Below, in pieces: positions 1-9,817 of a stretch of DNA of 64,000 nucleotides. Position 1 is the first letter of the stretch; each line of letters begins with the position of its first letter. This DNA comes from Methanobacteriales archaeon HGW-Methanobacteriales-1 (GTDB taxonomy: Archaea > Methanobacteriota > Methanobacteria > Methanobacteriales > Methanobacteriaceae), in assembly GCA_002839705.1 (NCBI GenBank), contig PGYO01000004.1, positions 159,854 to 223,853 on the forward strand, written 5' to 3'. The notes beneath the pieces were generated by a model. It made no database searches, had not been told where the DNA came from, and worked only from the letters and a program-made list of their open reading frames with translations. Both the position numbers and the translations under genes were made by a program.

Positions 1-1
1 A

Positions 2-328
2 GGAAGTCCAGTTTACTTTGGCACTGCTAGGGGATCACTCATGGCCGCTTTACAAAGAATAGGGATGGTTTCCAAAGCTACAGATAACTATTTAAGCTGG
101 AAAATAGGAGGCCCTATTGCTGTAGCACGTAGGGGAGGTCATACTGCAACCATTCAGGAATTATTAATGTTTTATTTCATAAACGAGATGATTGTAACCG
201 GATCCAACTACTGGAACATGGCATTTGGATGGGCTCCTGGTGAAGTGGGAGAAGATAACGAAGGAATGGAAACCATACGTTTATTTGGAGAAAATGTGGC
301 TAAATTAATTAACAAAATCAACGAATAA
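2..328 (+). CDS. Flavodoxin family / NADPH-dependent FMN reductase-like protein, C-terminal part (5' cut by window edge)
   Basis: The frame is open from the first bases of the window, so the gene begins upstream. The visible start reads GSPVYFGTARGSL, the Ser-Pro-Val-Tyr loop that binds FMN in flavodoxin-fold NADPH-dependent reductases. The rest (GGPIAVARRGGHTATIQELL, then a stretch with NYWNMAFGW) matches the C-terminal half of iron-sulfur-flavoprotein-like oxidoreductases common in methanogens. The ATG at 41 is internal, because the FMN loop lies before it. The N-terminal phosphate-binding loop and any cysteine cluster are outside the window. The physiological electron donor and acceptor cannot be told. 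Family assignment is good; the specific role is unknown. Confidence 0.75.
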   Translation, partial: GSPVYFGTARGSLMAALQRIGMVSKATDNYLSWKIGGPIAVARRGGHTATIQELLMFYFINEMIVTGSNYWNMAFGWAPGEVGEDNEGMETIRLFGENVAKLINKINE

Positions 329-425
329 TTGAATCCAGCCATCTAACTAATTAATTTATAATTATTCAATTTTTATCTTAATTTATTTTATTAAAAATAT
401 CACATAAATTTAATGAGGATTAAAC

Positions 426-755
426 ATGAAAATAGCTGTAGCATCTTCAGACGGAATTAATGCAGACCTTCACTTTGGAAAAGCGGATCATTTTTCCATA
501 TATGAATTTAACGAAGAAAAGGCCATTTTTATTGAAAGAAGAAATGTTTCCATAACTGAAGGTGAAAAACATCAGTGGAAACGACCATTAGACATTATCG
601 AAGACTGTGAAGTGGTTATATGTGTACAGGCCGGAATGAATGGTAAATTTGGCCTGGAGCAAAAAGGAATTAAACTGGTAGAAGACGAAGGAACTGTAGA
701 AGAAGTTCTTGATCGTTACATAAAACATTATAATTTCATGAAAAAACGGATTTGA
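426..755 (+). CDS. NifX/NifB-type dinitrogenase iron-molybdenum cofactor biosynthesis domain protein
   Basis: This 109-residue protein begins MKIAVASSDG with a downstream HFGKADHF segment, the hallmark of the small NifX/NafY/NifB C-terminal fold that binds Fe-S or FeMo-cofactor precursors. The family's usual length is 100-130 residues, so it appears complete. The start is ATG at 426, preceded by TGAGGATT as ribosome binding site. No nif structural genes are near, and many methanogens carry such stand-alone proteins outside nif clusters, so a general role in handling iron-sulfur or metal clusters is more likely than nitrogen fixation. It lies 97 bp after a flavodoxin gene on the same strand and could be cotranscribed with it (inference). 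Family call firm, function uncertain. Confidence 0.75.
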   Translation: MKIAVASSDGINADLHFGKADHFSIYEFNEEKAIFIERRNVSITEGEKHQWKRPLDIIEDCEVVICVQAGMNGKFGLEQKGIKLVEDEGTVEEVLDRYIKHYNFMKKRI

Positions 756-1161
756 TAATTTAAATAATTATTTTATTAAATTAAGCTATATATTATATTA
801 AAATATTTATTAAAATCTATAAATATTTAATTTTTCATTTTTTTGTTGTTCTTTAAAAAAGATTATAAATTAATAACTAAATTTTTTTAATTATTTTTTC
901 ATCAAAGAGCAAGGTTAAATATAAGGATACTCAAAAATAGGAATACTTCAATTTATTGGCGGTGCAAACTTTTTTAAAAATTTACTGGAATAACTCAATA
1001 CATTTATTAATCATGAATGTGACTTTATAATAAAGGCATGATAGATTTTTTTCAGTTTTGTAATTATGTAGTTGATTTAATATTTATTTGAATTTGATAA
1101 CTAGAAATTTGATATTATTTCAAAGTTCTTTTTACCCGATTTTACAATTTAAGGTGATAAT
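756..1161 (+). other. 406-bp AT-rich intergenic region with a candidate promoter for rps3ae
   Basis: No convincing gene or RNA is visible. A TTTATAAT box at 1024-1031 is a candidate archaeal TATA element for rps3ae and would give a leader of about 100 nt. A second AT-rich box near 1075-1090 is an alternative. The ribosome binding site GGTGAT at about 1153-1158 sits three bases before the rps3ae ATG. Confidence 0.3.
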
Positions 1162-1749
1162 ATGGCTAAAGCGCGACGAAGAAGAGTACGTGATACATGG
1201 AAAGAAAAACAATGGTACAAGATTACTAGTCCTAAAGCATTCGGAGGAAGCGAAATCGGGACTACACCTGCAAAGGACCCTGAATTTCTCCTTAAAAGAA
1301 GAATAGACACCACTATGAGAGAATTAACTGGTGACTTCTCTAAACAATACGTAAAATTAAAATTCCAAATTAGTGAAGTGGCAGGAGATACTGCAGGAAC
1401 CAGATTCATCGGACATCAAGTAACTACTGATTATGTTAGAAGTATGATCCGAAGAGGAACCAGCCGAATCGACGCCCCAGTTATTGTTAAAACTAACGAC
1501 GGATTCACCATGAAAGTGCACATCCTCGCAATAACCACTAGAAGGGCCAAGTCTTCCCAACAAAAATTCATGAGGGAAACTATTCAGCAACTCTTAATCA
1601 AGATTGCCGCTGACAAGAGCTTTGAACAAGTAATCGAAGGATTAGTTACTGGTAAAATAGCTTCTGAAATTTACCATAAGGCTAAAAAAATCTACCCTCT
1701 AAAGAGAGTAGAAACTATTAAGACCAAGGTCTTAGAAGAGCCACAATAG
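1162..1749 (+). CDS. rps3ae: 30S ribosomal protein S3Ae (eS1)
   Basis: The 195-residue basic protein beginning MAKARRRRVRDTWKEKQWYK is archaeal/eukaryotic ribosomal protein eS1 (S3Ae), a small-subunit platform protein. Characteristic stretches include the FLLKRR region and FIGHQVTTDYVRSMIRRGTS. Length agrees with other archaeal eS1 proteins (about 190-200 residues). The ATG at 1162 follows GGTGATAAT, a textbook Methanobacteriales ribosome binding site complementary to the 3' end of 16S rRNA. The gene stands alone and is closed by a strong hairpin terminator that includes its stop codon. Identification is near certain. Confidence 0.97.
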   Translation: MAKARRRRVRDTWKEKQWYKITSPKAFGGSEIGTTPAKDPEFLLKRRIDTTMRELTGDFSKQYVKLKFQISEVAGDTAGTRFIGHQVTTDYVRSMIRRGTSRIDAPVIVKTNDGFTMKVHILAITTRRAKSSQQKFMRETIQQLLIKIAADKSFEQVIEGLVTGKIASEIYHKAKKIYPLKRVETIKTKVLEEPQ

Positions 1750-1777
1750 ATTTAAATCAAATTAAATCTATTTTTTT
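1747..1777 (+). terminator. Hairpin plus T-run terminator of rps3ae
   Basis: A perfect 9-bp stem (TAGATTTAA / TTAAATCTA) with a 6-nt loop starts on the TAG stop codon and is followed by seven Ts. This is a compact intrinsic-type terminator for the highly expressed ribosomal protein gene. Confidence 0.7.
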
Positions 1778-1811
1778 AAATAAATAATAAATAAACTCAT
1801 AAAAATATGAA

Positions 1812-2501
1812 ATGGGACCGGTTATGATATACTGGGAATATGTGATCCTTTGCTCGATCATGGGCCTTGTTACTTACTTTAGAGGGGCTCTTGACTTTTG
1901 GGGATCTCTTTTCATGGTTATCATGGGTATTATAATCATATTAGCTGCCGGTTTTAACTGGCTACTTTTAATTCTTATTTTTCTTATTTTAGGCCTGGTA
2001 TCAACCAAATACAAACATCAATATAAAAAAGAACTTGGTGTGTATGAAGGTACTCGATCTACGAAAAACGTTATTTCTAATGGGCTAGTGCCTTTTGTAA
2101 TGGCTGCATTTGGATATTACGACGGTTTTGTAGGTGGATTTATTGGTTCAGTGGCTACTGCTACCGCCGATACGATGGCCAGCGAAGTTGGGGTTACCCA
2201 AACACCTCGTCTAGTTACCACCCTTAAAAAGGTAGCTCCAGGTACAGATGGAGGAATATCAGTTTTAGGAACTGCTGCAGGTATTTTAGGGGCAGGACTA
2301 ATTGGAATATTTGCATATTTACTGGGAATTCTACCAGACCCCTTTGTTTCCTTAAAAATATCCATAATAGCAGGTACTGTAGGCTGTTTTATGGACAGTT
2401 TCCTGGGAGCAATTTTCGAGAGAAGAAATTATATTACTAATGAGCACGTTAATCTCCTGGCCACCCTCACCGGGGCATTTCTGGGAATTATACTGGTTTA
2501 A
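1812..2501 (+). CDS. DUF92 / TIGR00297 family integral membrane protein
   Basis: This 229-residue polytopic protein has about six hydrophobic segments and the family signature region around residues 75-135 (TRSTKNVISNG, then YYDGFVGGFIGSVATATADT, then SEVG). DUF92 proteins are related to plant phytyl-phosphate kinase (VTE6) and to CTP-dependent prenol kinases, so a role in prenyl-phosphate metabolism is plausible, but no activity is established in archaea. The start is either ATG 1812 or ATG 1824; neither has a strong ribosome binding site. The gene is 22 bp upstream of apgM on the same strand and probably cotranscribed with it. Family assignment is confident, biochemical function is not. Confidence 0.8.
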   Translation: MGPVMIYWEYVILCSIMGLVTYFRGALDFWGSLFMVIMGIIIILAAGFNWLLLILIFLILGLVSTKYKHQYKKELGVYEGTRSTKNVISNGLVPFVMAAFGYYDGFVGGFIGSVATATADTMASEVGVTQTPRLVTTLKKVAPGTDGGISVLGTAAGILGAGLIGIFAYLLGILPDPFVSLKISIIAGTVGCFMDSFLGAIFERRNYITNEHVNLLATLTGAFLGIILV

Positions 2502-2523
2502 GCACTTACTTAGAGTTGATAAC

Positions 2524-3756
2524 ATGAAAGGGATAATAATGATAATCGACGGGATGGCAGATCGTCCCTTAAAAGAACTGGATAACAAAACTCCGCTTGA
2601 AGCGGCTAAAACCCCCAACATGGACGAAATGGCAAAAATAGGTATCAACGGAATAATGGATCCTATAAAACCAGGTATAAGGGCCGGAAGTGATACTTCC
2701 CACATTTCAATACTGGGATACGATCCTTATCAGGTTTACACCGGTAGAGGGCCATTTGAAGCTGCGGGCGTTGGAATAGAAGTCCTGCCTGGAGATATTG
2801 CCTTTAGGTGCAATTTTTCCACTGCTAGTAAAGAAGGCATTATAACCGACCGTCGAGCAGGGAGAATAAGGGAAAAAACAGGACAATTGGCTTCAAGTCT
2901 GAATTCCATTCATTTAGAAGGATTTGAAGATGTAGAAATCATTTTTAAAGAGTCCACCGGCCACAGGTCAGTCTTAGTGCTTAGAGGTAGCGGATTATCT
3001 GATCAAGTTAGTGATGCTGATCCTAAAAAAGAAGGAAAGGCCCCTAAAGAAATTGTAGATCTTGATGGATCTCCTGAAGCTGAAAAAACAGCCCGAGTAC
3101 TTAATAAATTCGTGAGTGAATCTTATAATATTTTAAAGGATCATCCTCTGAATTTAGAGCGAATTGAAGCAGAAGAACCACCAGCCAATATAGTCCTTCC
3201 CCGAGGGGCCGGAGCCGTGCCAGATGTGCAGCCCTTCAATGAAAAATATGGTCTCAAATCTGCATGTATAGCTGAAACTGGTCTTATAATGGGCATTGGG
3301 AAGTTAGCAGGTATGGATATTATTGAAGTGGAAGGTGCTACAGGCGGAGTGGATACTGACCTGGAAAGTATAGGCCAAAGTATCATTAAAAACACTTCAA
3401 ATGAATATAATTTCCTTTTAATCAACATAGATGGTGCTGATGAAGCAGGACACGATGGAAACCTCCAGGAAAAAGTAGATTTCATAGAAAAAGTAGATAC
3501 GGTGATTGGAGAAGTAATGAAAATTCCAGATACATGTTTCATACTTACTGCCGATCATTCCACCCCTATTTCAGTAATGGACCACACCGGGGACCCCGTT
3601 CCATTAGTAATTAATGGGCCAGAGATAAGAGTAGATGATGTGGAAAAATTCGATGAAAGATCAGCCACTAAAGGTGGTTTATGCCGAATAAGAGGTTCTG
3701 ATATAATGAATATCTTAATGGACCTGATGAACAAGTCTGAAAAGTTCGGGGCTTAA
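2524..3756 (+). CDS. apgM: 2,3-bisphosphoglycerate-independent phosphoglycerate mutase, archaeal type
   Basis: The 410-residue protein interconverts 3- and 2-phosphoglycerate in gluconeogenesis and glycolysis. It belongs to the alkaline-phosphatase superfamily: [10 protein letters not shown] near the N-terminus supplies the metal-binding Asp, [14 protein letters not shown] supplies the nucleophile region, [13 protein letters not shown] and LTADHSTP near the C-terminus supply further metal ligands. I chose ATG 2524 because the homologous N-terminus is [10 protein letters not shown]; the frame stays open 84 bp further upstream into the DUF92 gene, but that part is its 3' end read in another frame. 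The gene ends two bases before the glmM start, so the two are tightly coupled. The identification is very secure. Confidence 0.95.
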   Translation: MKGIIMIIDGMADRPLKELDNKTPLEAAKTPNMDEMAKIGINGIMDPIKPGIRAGSDTSHISILGYDPYQVYTGRGPFEAAGVGIEVLPGDIAFRCNFSTASKEGIITDRRAGRIREKTGQLASSLNSIHLEGFEDVEIIFKESTGHRSVLVLRGSGLSDQVSDADPKKEGKAPKEIVDLDGSPEAEKTARVLNKFVSESYNILKDHPLNLERIEAEEPPANIVLPRGAGAVPDVQPFNEKYGLKSACIAETGLIMGIGKLAGMDIIEVEGATGGVDTDLESIGQSIIKNTSNEYNFLLINIDGADEAGHDGNLQEKVDFIEKVDTVIGEVMKIPDTCFILTADHSTPISVMDHTGDPVPLVINGPEIRVDDVEKFDERSATKGGLCRIRGSDIMNILMDLMNKSEKFGA

Positions 3757-3757
3757 T

Positions 3758-5176
3758 ATGGTGTTTAAAAACAGCAATACAAGTACCAAAAAAGAAGGGA
3801 TAAAAAAAGAAGAAAAGGATATTAATCCCATCCCTCGACTTTTTGGAACCTCAGGAATTCGAGGCAAGGTAGGAGAAAAAATAAACACCCAACTTGCTCT
3901 TGATGTTGGAAAAGCAGTTTCCAGCTATTTAAATGGGAAAGGAAATGTAGTTGTTGGTTATGATCCTAGAACATCCAATAAAATGCTGGAAAATGCATTA
4001 TGTGCTGGTTTGATGGAAGGTGGTTGTAATGTTCAATATTTGGGCATGGTTCCCACACCAGTAGTAGGTTTTGCTGCTTCCCGTCTTAATGCATCTGCCG
4101 GAGTTATGATAACCGCATCACATAACCCATCACCAGATAATGGAATAAAATTATGGAATACTAATGGAATGGCCTATTCCACTAAGCAGGAACTTGAAAT
4201 AGAACGAATAATTCACGAAAAAGATTATTTAGAAAAAAATTGGAATGAACTGGGCAAAAAAGAAGAAGTTAAAGATTTAATTTCAGATTATGTTCAGGAA
4301 CTTCTGGGACTGGTGGACATTAAACCGGGTCTAAAAGTAGTGGTAGACTGTGGATCAGGCGCAGCTTCCTATTTATCCCCCCTTATTTTAAGAAAAGCTG
4401 GCTGTGAAGTTTTAAGTTTAAATTCTCAACCAGATGGATTTTTCCCTGGACGAAAACCAGAACCTAATCGTGCTAATCTAAAAGATCTTATGAAAACTGT
4501 GCAGCTTACTAAAGCAGATTTAGGAATAGCCCATGATGGTGATGCTGATCGAATGGTTGCCGTGGATGATACTGGTGAAATGGCAGACTTTGATAAGTTA
4601 CTGGCATTAATATCTCGCAGAGCTGGAGGAACCGTAATTACCACCGTAGATGCTTCCATGTGTATTGATGAATCTTTAGAAAGCATTGGTGGAAGGGTTA
4701 TAAGAACCAAAGTAGGAGATGTTCATGTGGCCCATGAAATTGTTAAACAAAATGCTTCCTTTGGTGGGGAACCTTCTGGAACCTGGCTACATCCAGAATT
4801 CTGTATGTGTCCTGATGGAATATTGTCTGCTTTGAAGGTAGTGGAAATGGTTTCTGATCAAGGACCCCTTTCTGAGTTACTAGCATCCGTACCAGAGTAC
4901 CCAACCATGCGGGAAAAACTACCTTGCCCTAATGAAAAGAAAGATAAGGTGATGGAAATTGCAGAGTCTGAATTGGAAGCTTGTTTTAATGATGTCTCAA
5001 ATGTAAATAACATAGATGGCATTCGCATCTCATTGGAAGATGGTAGTTGGGTACTGGTAAGGCCATCAGGTACTGAACCTTATATCCGCATAACTCTAGA
5101 AGGAAAGAATAACACAAGGGCCGAGGAAATTCGGAAAATTTCTACAGAATTTATAGAAAAACTTCTGATTAACTAA
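3758..5176 (+). CDS. glmM: Phosphoglucosamine mutase / phosphomannomutase family protein
   Basis: This 472-residue alpha-D-phosphohexomutase probably converts glucosamine-6-phosphate to glucosamine-1-phosphate for UDP-GlcNAc and pseudomurein precursors. Motifs are all present: RLFGTSGIRGKVG in the N-terminal sugar-phosphate domain, the active-site serine loop ITASHNPSPDNGIKLWN, the Mg site HDGDADRM, the sugar loop GGEPSG, and the phosphate-binding VRPSGTEPYIRI near the C-terminus. An extra charged N-terminal leader of about 25 residues precedes the conserved start. It follows apgM by 1 bp and precedes a glmU-like gene. A second family member lies at 32928-34286, so substrate preference between the two (glucosamine, mannose, glucose) cannot be decided from sequence alone. 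Confidence 0.9.
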   Translation: MVFKNSNTSTKKEGIKKEEKDINPIPRLFGTSGIRGKVGEKINTQLALDVGKAVSSYLNGKGNVVVGYDPRTSNKMLENALCAGLMEGGCNVQYLGMVPTPVVGFAASRLNASAGVMITASHNPSPDNGIKLWNTNGMAYSTKQELEIERIIHEKDYLEKNWNELGKKEEVKDLISDYVQELLGLVDIKPGLKVVVDCGSGAASYLSPLILRKAGCEVLSLNSQPDGFFPGRKPEPNRANLKDLMKTVQLTKADLGIAHDGDADRMVAVDDTGEMADFDKLLALISRRAGGTVITTVDASMCIDESLESIGGRVIRTKVGDVHVAHEIVKQNASFGGEPSGTWLHPEFCMCPDGILSALKVVEMVSDQGPLSELLASVPEYPTMREKLPCPNEKKDKVMEIAESELEACFNDVSNVNNIDGIRISLEDGSWVLVRPSGTEPYIRITLEGKNNTRAEEIRKISTEFIEKLLIN

Positions 5177-5483
5177 GAGAATACTCCTAGCTATATTAAT
5201 TACTAATTATCTTAATTCAATTTTTATTTTTAAATTTTATATCTTTTTTTATTTAATTTCAATAATACTGAAATTCTAATTTTTAACTGGTTTTAGAAAA
5301 AAATAGAATATATTAAATAAATTAGCAAATTTTTATTCAATTATTTATCATGACTTAAACTAGCAACTATTAAATATTCCAATTAAGAAAATATAATTAA
5401 AAAAATAATTTAATAGAATTTAATGGATTTAATAAGGATATATTTTATTTTAATCCCATTTTAGTGATTTAGGAGAAATTATT
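5177..5483 (+). other. 307-bp intergenic region without visible gene
   Basis: Very AT-rich, with no coding signal and no obvious RNA fold. It presumably carries the glmU-like promoter. The only clear element is the ribosome binding site AGGAGA at about 5471-5476. Confidence 0.3.
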
Positions 5484-6764
5484 ATGCAAGCCGTAATTCT
5501 TACTGCCGGAGAAGGGACCAGAATGCGTCCTTTAACATTAACCCGGCCCAAAACCATGCTTCCAGTAGGTGGAAAACCCATACTACAGTACAATGTAGAA
5601 GCCCTTCGAGATGCAGGAATAACTGAGATACTACTCATAGTTGGTTATCATGAAGAAATGGTTAAGGAGCACTTTGAAAATGGTGAAAAGTTAGGTGTCC
5701 AAATTAATTACATCACCCAAAAAGAGCGTTTAGGTACGGCCCATGCCATAGGCCACTGCCAGAACTTTATAAAAGAGGATTTTGTAGTATTAAATGGGGA
5801 CATAATACTTGATCCAAAACTTTTAAGGGAATTAATAGAAAACTATCAGACCAGATCTCCCGATACCATGATGGTATTAACCGAAGTGGAAGATCCCAGC
5901 CCATTTGGTGTGGTAGAAATTAAAAACGGACAGATAACAAAAATAATAGAAAAACCAGCCCTTGATGAAGCCCCTAGTAATCTAATTAACACCGGTGTCT
6001 ATGTTTTTAATCAAGATATTCTCTCTAAAATAGAAGAAACTGAGCTTTCCCCTCGAGGCGAGTATGAAATAACTGATTCTCTGCAAATGCAAATAGATGA
6101 AGGAAAAAAGATTAAAGGATTCATTACTCATAAAAAATGGATAGATGTGGGAAGGCCTTGGGAACTTTTAGAAATTAATGAAGAATTTCTGACAAATCTG
6201 GAAGAAAAAATTGAGGGAAATATAGAAGAAGGAGTTAATATTGAAGGTATCATTGTTTTAGGTAAAAACAGTGTTATTCGCTCAGGTACCTATATTCAGG
6301 GGCCAGTTTATATTGGAGAAGACTGTGATATTGGGCCCAATAGTTATTTAAGGAGCAATACATATCTAGGAAACCAAGTAAGTATAGGTAACGCTGTGGA
6401 AATTAAAAATTCTATTATTATGGACCACACAAATGTGAATCACCTTACTTATGTGGGAGATTCCATAATAGGATCGAATTGTAACCTTGCTGCGGGTACC
6501 AACATAGCTAATCTCCGTTTTGACGATGAAAATGTAAAAATGAGTGTTAAAGATGAGAGAGTGGATACTGGCCGACGAAAATTGGGTGTAGTATTTGGTG
6601 ATGGAGTGAAAACAGGAATTAACTCCAGTTTCAATCCAGGCGTAAAAGTTGGTATGAATTCCGCTATTGGATCTGGAACAGTTATCTATCAGGACGTAGA
6701 TTCTGAAAAAATAGTCCTGGTAAAGCAAGAGTACCAGATTATTGATAAAAATCCGTCCCCCTGA
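5484..6764 (+). CDS. glmU: Bifunctional sugar-1-phosphate nucleotidylyltransferase / acetyltransferase (archaeal GlmU-like)
   Basis: The 426-residue protein has an N-terminal nucleotidyltransferase domain (residues about 1-225) with the signature LTAGEGTRMRPLTLTRPKTM, VLNGDI for metal binding, and EKP, followed by a left-handed beta-helix acetyltransferase domain (about 240-426) built from hexapeptide repeats such as GENCDIGPNSYL-like and IGNAVEIKNS units. Archaeal homologues make UDP-GlcNAc from GlcN-1-P or dTDP-glucose-type products. The ATG at 5484 is preceded by AGGAGA. It follows glmM and precedes a gamma-carbonic-anhydrase-like hexapeptide protein. Together with glmM this gives a route to UDP-GlcNAc for pseudomurein and glycoprotein synthesis. 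Exact sugar and nucleotide are not determined here. Confidence 0.9.
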   Translation: MQAVILTAGEGTRMRPLTLTRPKTMLPVGGKPILQYNVEALRDAGITEILLIVGYHEEMVKEHFENGEKLGVQINYITQKERLGTAHAIGHCQNFIKEDFVVLNGDIILDPKLLRELIENYQTRSPDTMMVLTEVEDPSPFGVVEIKNGQITKIIEKPALDEAPSNLINTGVYVFNQDILSKIEETELSPRGEYEITDSLQMQIDEGKKIKGFITHKKWIDVGRPWELLEINEEFLTNLEEKIEGNIEEGVNIEGIIVLGKNSVIRSGTYIQGPVYIGEDCDIGPNSYLRSNTYLGNQVSIGNAVEIKNSIIMDHTNVNHLTYVGDSIIGSNCNLAAGTNIANLRFDDENVKMSVKDERVDTGRRKLGVVFGDGVKTGINSSFNPGVKVGMNSAIGSGTVIYQDVDSEKIVLVKQEYQIIDKNPSP

Positions 6765-6997
6765 AATTCTATTATAAAATTATAATATTGTTTAAACGTT
6801 AAATTTTAGATTATTATGACTTTTAATCAATATTTAAATATTTTATTTTATTATTTCTGTCATTACTGAACAGTTAATATAAAATAAATTATAAAAATAT
6901 AATCTTAATGACAAATAAGAAGAATTATATTAAAATTAGTTGAATTTAAGACATTTAGACATACCTAATTATTTAATATATTGATGAGGATGATAAT

Positions 6998-7495
6998 TTG
7001 AAAATCCACCCCACTGCAAAAATATTTCCTGGTTCACAAATCATAGGGAATGTTGAAATAGGTCAGGATTCTTCAGTATGGTACAATGCCGTCATAAGGG
7101 GAGATATTGAATCTATAATCATAGGCAATTTTTCTAATGTTCAGGACAATTGTGTGGTGCATTCTTCCAGAGAATATCCATTAGAATTAGGAGATTATGT
7201 TTCCATAGGCCATGGTGCAGTTGTGCATGGCTGCAAATTAGGTGACAATGTCCTGGTGGGCATGAATTCTACTATATTAAATGGAGCTGAAATTGGAGAA
7301 AATTCCATTATTGGTGCTGGAGCTGTGGTGACTGAAGGTAAAAAATTCCCTCCAGAAAGTTTAATAATTGGTTTGCCTGCAAAAGCTGTTAGAACCTTGT
7401 CAGAAGAACAGACAAAATCCATAAAAGACAACGCCCTTAGATATGTGGAGCTTTCTAAGAAACACTCTGACAAAAAAAATTCAATCATTAAATAA
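6998..7495 (+). CDS. Gamma-carbonic anhydrase family hexapeptide-repeat protein
   Basis: The 165-residue protein is a short left-handed beta-helix enzyme of the gamma-carbonic anhydrase/PaaY/YrdA family. Hexapeptide repeats run from residue 10 to 130 and include IGNVEIGQDSSVWYNAVIRGD, which carries the conserved Arg-Gly-Asp. Three histidines that bind the metal are present: one in NCVVHSS and two in SIGHGAVVHGC. The start is TTG 6998 because GAGGATGA lies 3-10 bases before it and the protein begins at the family's normal point. The catalytic glutamates of the archetypal Cam acidic loop are not evident, as in most short family members, so true carbonic anhydrase activity is unproven. Confidence 0.85.
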   Translation: MKIHPTAKIFPGSQIIGNVEIGQDSSVWYNAVIRGDIESIIIGNFSNVQDNCVVHSSREYPLELGDYVSIGHGAVVHGCKLGDNVLVGMNSTILNGAEIGENSIIGAGAVVTEGKKFPPESLIIGLPAKAVRTLSEEQTKSIKDNALRYVELSKKHSDKKNSIIK

Positions 7496-7758
7496 AATCC
7501 CGAAATTTAATAAAATGAATCATCAATTCAAGTTCAAATCAATTAAATAAATAAATTTATAATATTCAATTTTTATATTTTATTTAACAATAAACTCTCG
7601 AAGAGATTATAATATCAATTTTAAAATTAATTTTATTAGAATAGAATTGTTACCTGAAGTTAAAAATTATTGATATCTGATTAACTTTTAAATATTAATC
7701 CTTATTTAAATTTAAGAATAAAAAATTTAGAATAAAATAACACCCAATAGTGATTTTC

Positions 7759-8862
7759 ATGGTTAAAATGCGTAAAATTATCAGTGAACTGGACCCTTAT
7801 GTTCCTGGAAGGTCTATTAATGAAATTGCAGCAGAATACAACCTTAAAAAGGAAGATATTATAAAATTAGGATCCAATGAAAACCCCATGGGACCATCTC
7901 CAAAGGCCATGGCGGCTGTAGAATCAGAAATCAGCAAAATCAGTCAGTATCCAGAATCTGGCCTAGGTGATCTTAAAGAAGAAATAGCTCGCTATTCCCG
8001 AGTTTCACCAGAACAAGTGATAATCGGCGGAGATGGTGCTGATGAAATCATTGAAATGCTGGGAAAAACTTTCATAGACCCTGAATGTGAATTTATAGTA
8101 GCTTTACCATCTTATATGTACTATGAATACACTTTACAGAATTATGAGGCCGTTCCAGTTTATGCTCGATGGGATGTTGAAGAAAATAAACTGGATGTGA
8201 AGTCTGTTTTGGATGTTATCAGTGAAAAGACCAGATTAATATTTTTATGCACCCCCAACAATCCTACCGGTGGTTTAATTGATAAAAAAGATATAAAAAC
8301 CATATTAGAAGGCACAGATGCATTAGTTGTGGTTGATGAGGCCTATTTTGAGTTCTCATTGATTGATAATGTGGATCTTCTGGATGATTATTCCAATTTA
8401 TTCATTATGCGGACATTTTCAAAAGTTCTGGGCCTGGCCGGTATGAGAATTGGATACGGACTATCCAACAGCAAAATAATTGAATATATGCATCGAGCCA
8501 AACCAGTTTTCAGTTTAACCAAACTTTCCCATGCTGCAGCTCTAGCAACCCTCAAAGACACGGATTATATTAAAAAATCAACCAAACTTTCTATTGCCAG
8601 TAGGGAATTTTTGTATGATGAAATTTCTAAAATAGATAATATACGAATATTTCCATCAAAATCCAATTATCTGTTAATGGATATTAGAAAAACTGGTATG
8701 ACTGCAGCAAAATTAAGTAAAAAACTATTAAAAAATGGAATTATTGTTAGAGATTGTACTTCCTTTAAAGGGCTTGACGAATATTGGATTAGGGCCAGTG
8801 TAGGTACATTAAAACAAGATGCGAAGTTTGTAAAGATTTTAAAAGAATTAGTTTCATCTTAA
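7759..8862 (+). CDS. hisC: Histidinol-phosphate aminotransferase
   Basis: This PLP-dependent class I/II aminotransferase (367 residues) converts imidazole-acetol phosphate plus glutamate to histidinol phosphate in histidine synthesis. Visible motifs: [14 protein letters not shown] at the N-terminus, [19 protein letters not shown] with the PLP-ring Asp, and [16 protein letters not shown] with the Schiff-base lysine. The frame also has a GTG at 7750, but that GTG lies inside AGTGAT, which is the ribosome binding site for ATG 7759, so I chose the ATG. It stands 254 bp after the carbonic anhydrase-like gene in the conserved sugar/amino acid block. No other his genes are adjacent, as is usual in Methanobacteriales. 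Confidence 0.92.
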   Translation: MVKMRKIISELDPYVPGRSINEIAAEYNLKKEDIIKLGSNENPMGPSPKAMAAVESEISKISQYPESGLGDLKEEIARYSRVSPEQVIIGGDGADEIIEMLGKTFIDPECEFIVALPSYMYYEYTLQNYEAVPVYARWDVEENKLDVKSVLDVISEKTRLIFLCTPNNPTGGLIDKKDIKTILEGTDALVVVDEAYFEFSLIDNVDLLDDYSNLFIMRTFSKVLGLAGMRIGYGLSNSKIIEYMHRAKPVFSLTKLSHAAALATLKDTDYIKKSTKLSIASREFLYDEISKIDNIRIFPSKSNYLLMDIRKTGMTAAKLSKKLLKNGIIVRDCTSFKGLDEYWIRASVGTLKQDAKFVKILKELVSS

Positions 8863-9012
8863 ATTGATTTTAAACTAATATTAACTCAATGTTTATATTT
8901 TAATCATATCTTACTCCCATATTATTAGCACAATCAACATAAATATAGCAATAAAAAAAAATAAACTCTTTAACCTGAAAATACTCTAAACATAAAAGAA
9001 AACGATGATTAA

Positions 9013-9711
9013 ATGAAAATAGGTGGAACATTCATATCATCCCTGGATTTTCCCGGGCGTATTTCTCTAGTTATTTCTACGGGCGGATGCCCTCTAAGAT
9101 GCCCTTACTGCCATAATCCGGAATTAATTGATGGTGGAGAAGAAATAAGTATTCCAGAAGTATTAAAACAAATTGAAGATGCTCTAGAATTTATAGATGG
9201 GTTAGTAATAACTGGTGGAGAGCCTTTAATGCAATTAAGAGAAATTGAAGAACTTTTATATTATGCTAAATCGCATGGCCTGGAAACTAAACTTGATACC
9301 AATGGATGTTATCCAGAAAGGCTTAAAAAAATATTAAATCTGGTAGATTATGTGGGAATTGATGTAAAATCACCTTTCGACAAATATGAAAAAATTGTAG
9401 GGTCCGATATTGGAGATAATGTTGAAAAATCTCTAGAAGTAGTTTTAAATTCAGATTCAACATTTTTAGAATGTAAAACTACTTATGTGCCTGGCCTTAT
9501 TTCATTTGAAGATATAAAGCAGATTTCAAGAGAGATAGAATGTGATTTATATACCATTCAGCAATTTAGAAATAGAGTTGTTCTTGATCCAGAATTAGAA
9601 AATACGTCCAGCCCCTCACCCCAAGAACTTAGAAAGATGGCAGAAAGCATAAAACCTGTTTTAAAGAAAGTAAAAATCAAAACTGCTGAATTTGGGGAAG
9701 AAATAATATAA
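9013..9711 (+). CDS. Radical SAM protein, anaerobic ribonucleoside-triphosphate reductase activating enzyme type
   Basis: The 232-residue protein has the radical SAM motif CX3CX2C in GGCPLRCPYCHNPEL near residue 25, preceded by the DFPGR segment typical of NrdG/PflA-type activases, and the SAM-binding TGGEP at about residue 77. Such enzymes install a glycyl radical on anaerobic class III ribonucleotide reductase. Its length is larger than E. coli NrdG (154) but normal for the archaeal group of the family. ATG 9013 follows GATGATT. The partner reductase gene (nrdD) is not in the window, so assignment to NrdD rather than another glycyl radical enzyme rests on family resemblance only. Confidence 0.82.
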   Translation: MKIGGTFISSLDFPGRISLVISTGGCPLRCPYCHNPELIDGGEEISIPEVLKQIEDALEFIDGLVITGGEPLMQLREIEELLYYAKSHGLETKLDTNGCYPERLKKILNLVDYVGIDVKSPFDKYEKIVGSDIGDNVEKSLEVVLNSDSTFLECKTTYVPGLISFEDIKQISREIECDLYTIQQFRNRVVLDPELENTSSPSPQELRKMAESIKPVLKKVKIKTAEFGEEII

Positions 9712-9817
9712 AATTAATAGAAAATATTTAATAAAAATATAATTTAATCTTACTAATCTAAATTAAAATTCATTATAAAACAATAATAATCATTATTTAG
9801 CTGCTAGGAGGAAACAA

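Noticed and set aside
426..755. NifX-like gene as evidence of a nitrogen fixation cluster
   Set aside because: No nifH, nifD, nifK or other nif genes are nearby, and the family is widespread outside nitrogen fixation.
3141..3542. Long antisense open frame opposite apgM (and similar ones opposite ligase, surface and HdrA genes)
   Set aside because: They lie entirely opposite strongly conserved genes, have no ribosome binding sites and no recognisable domains; they are by-products of codon use on the real strand.
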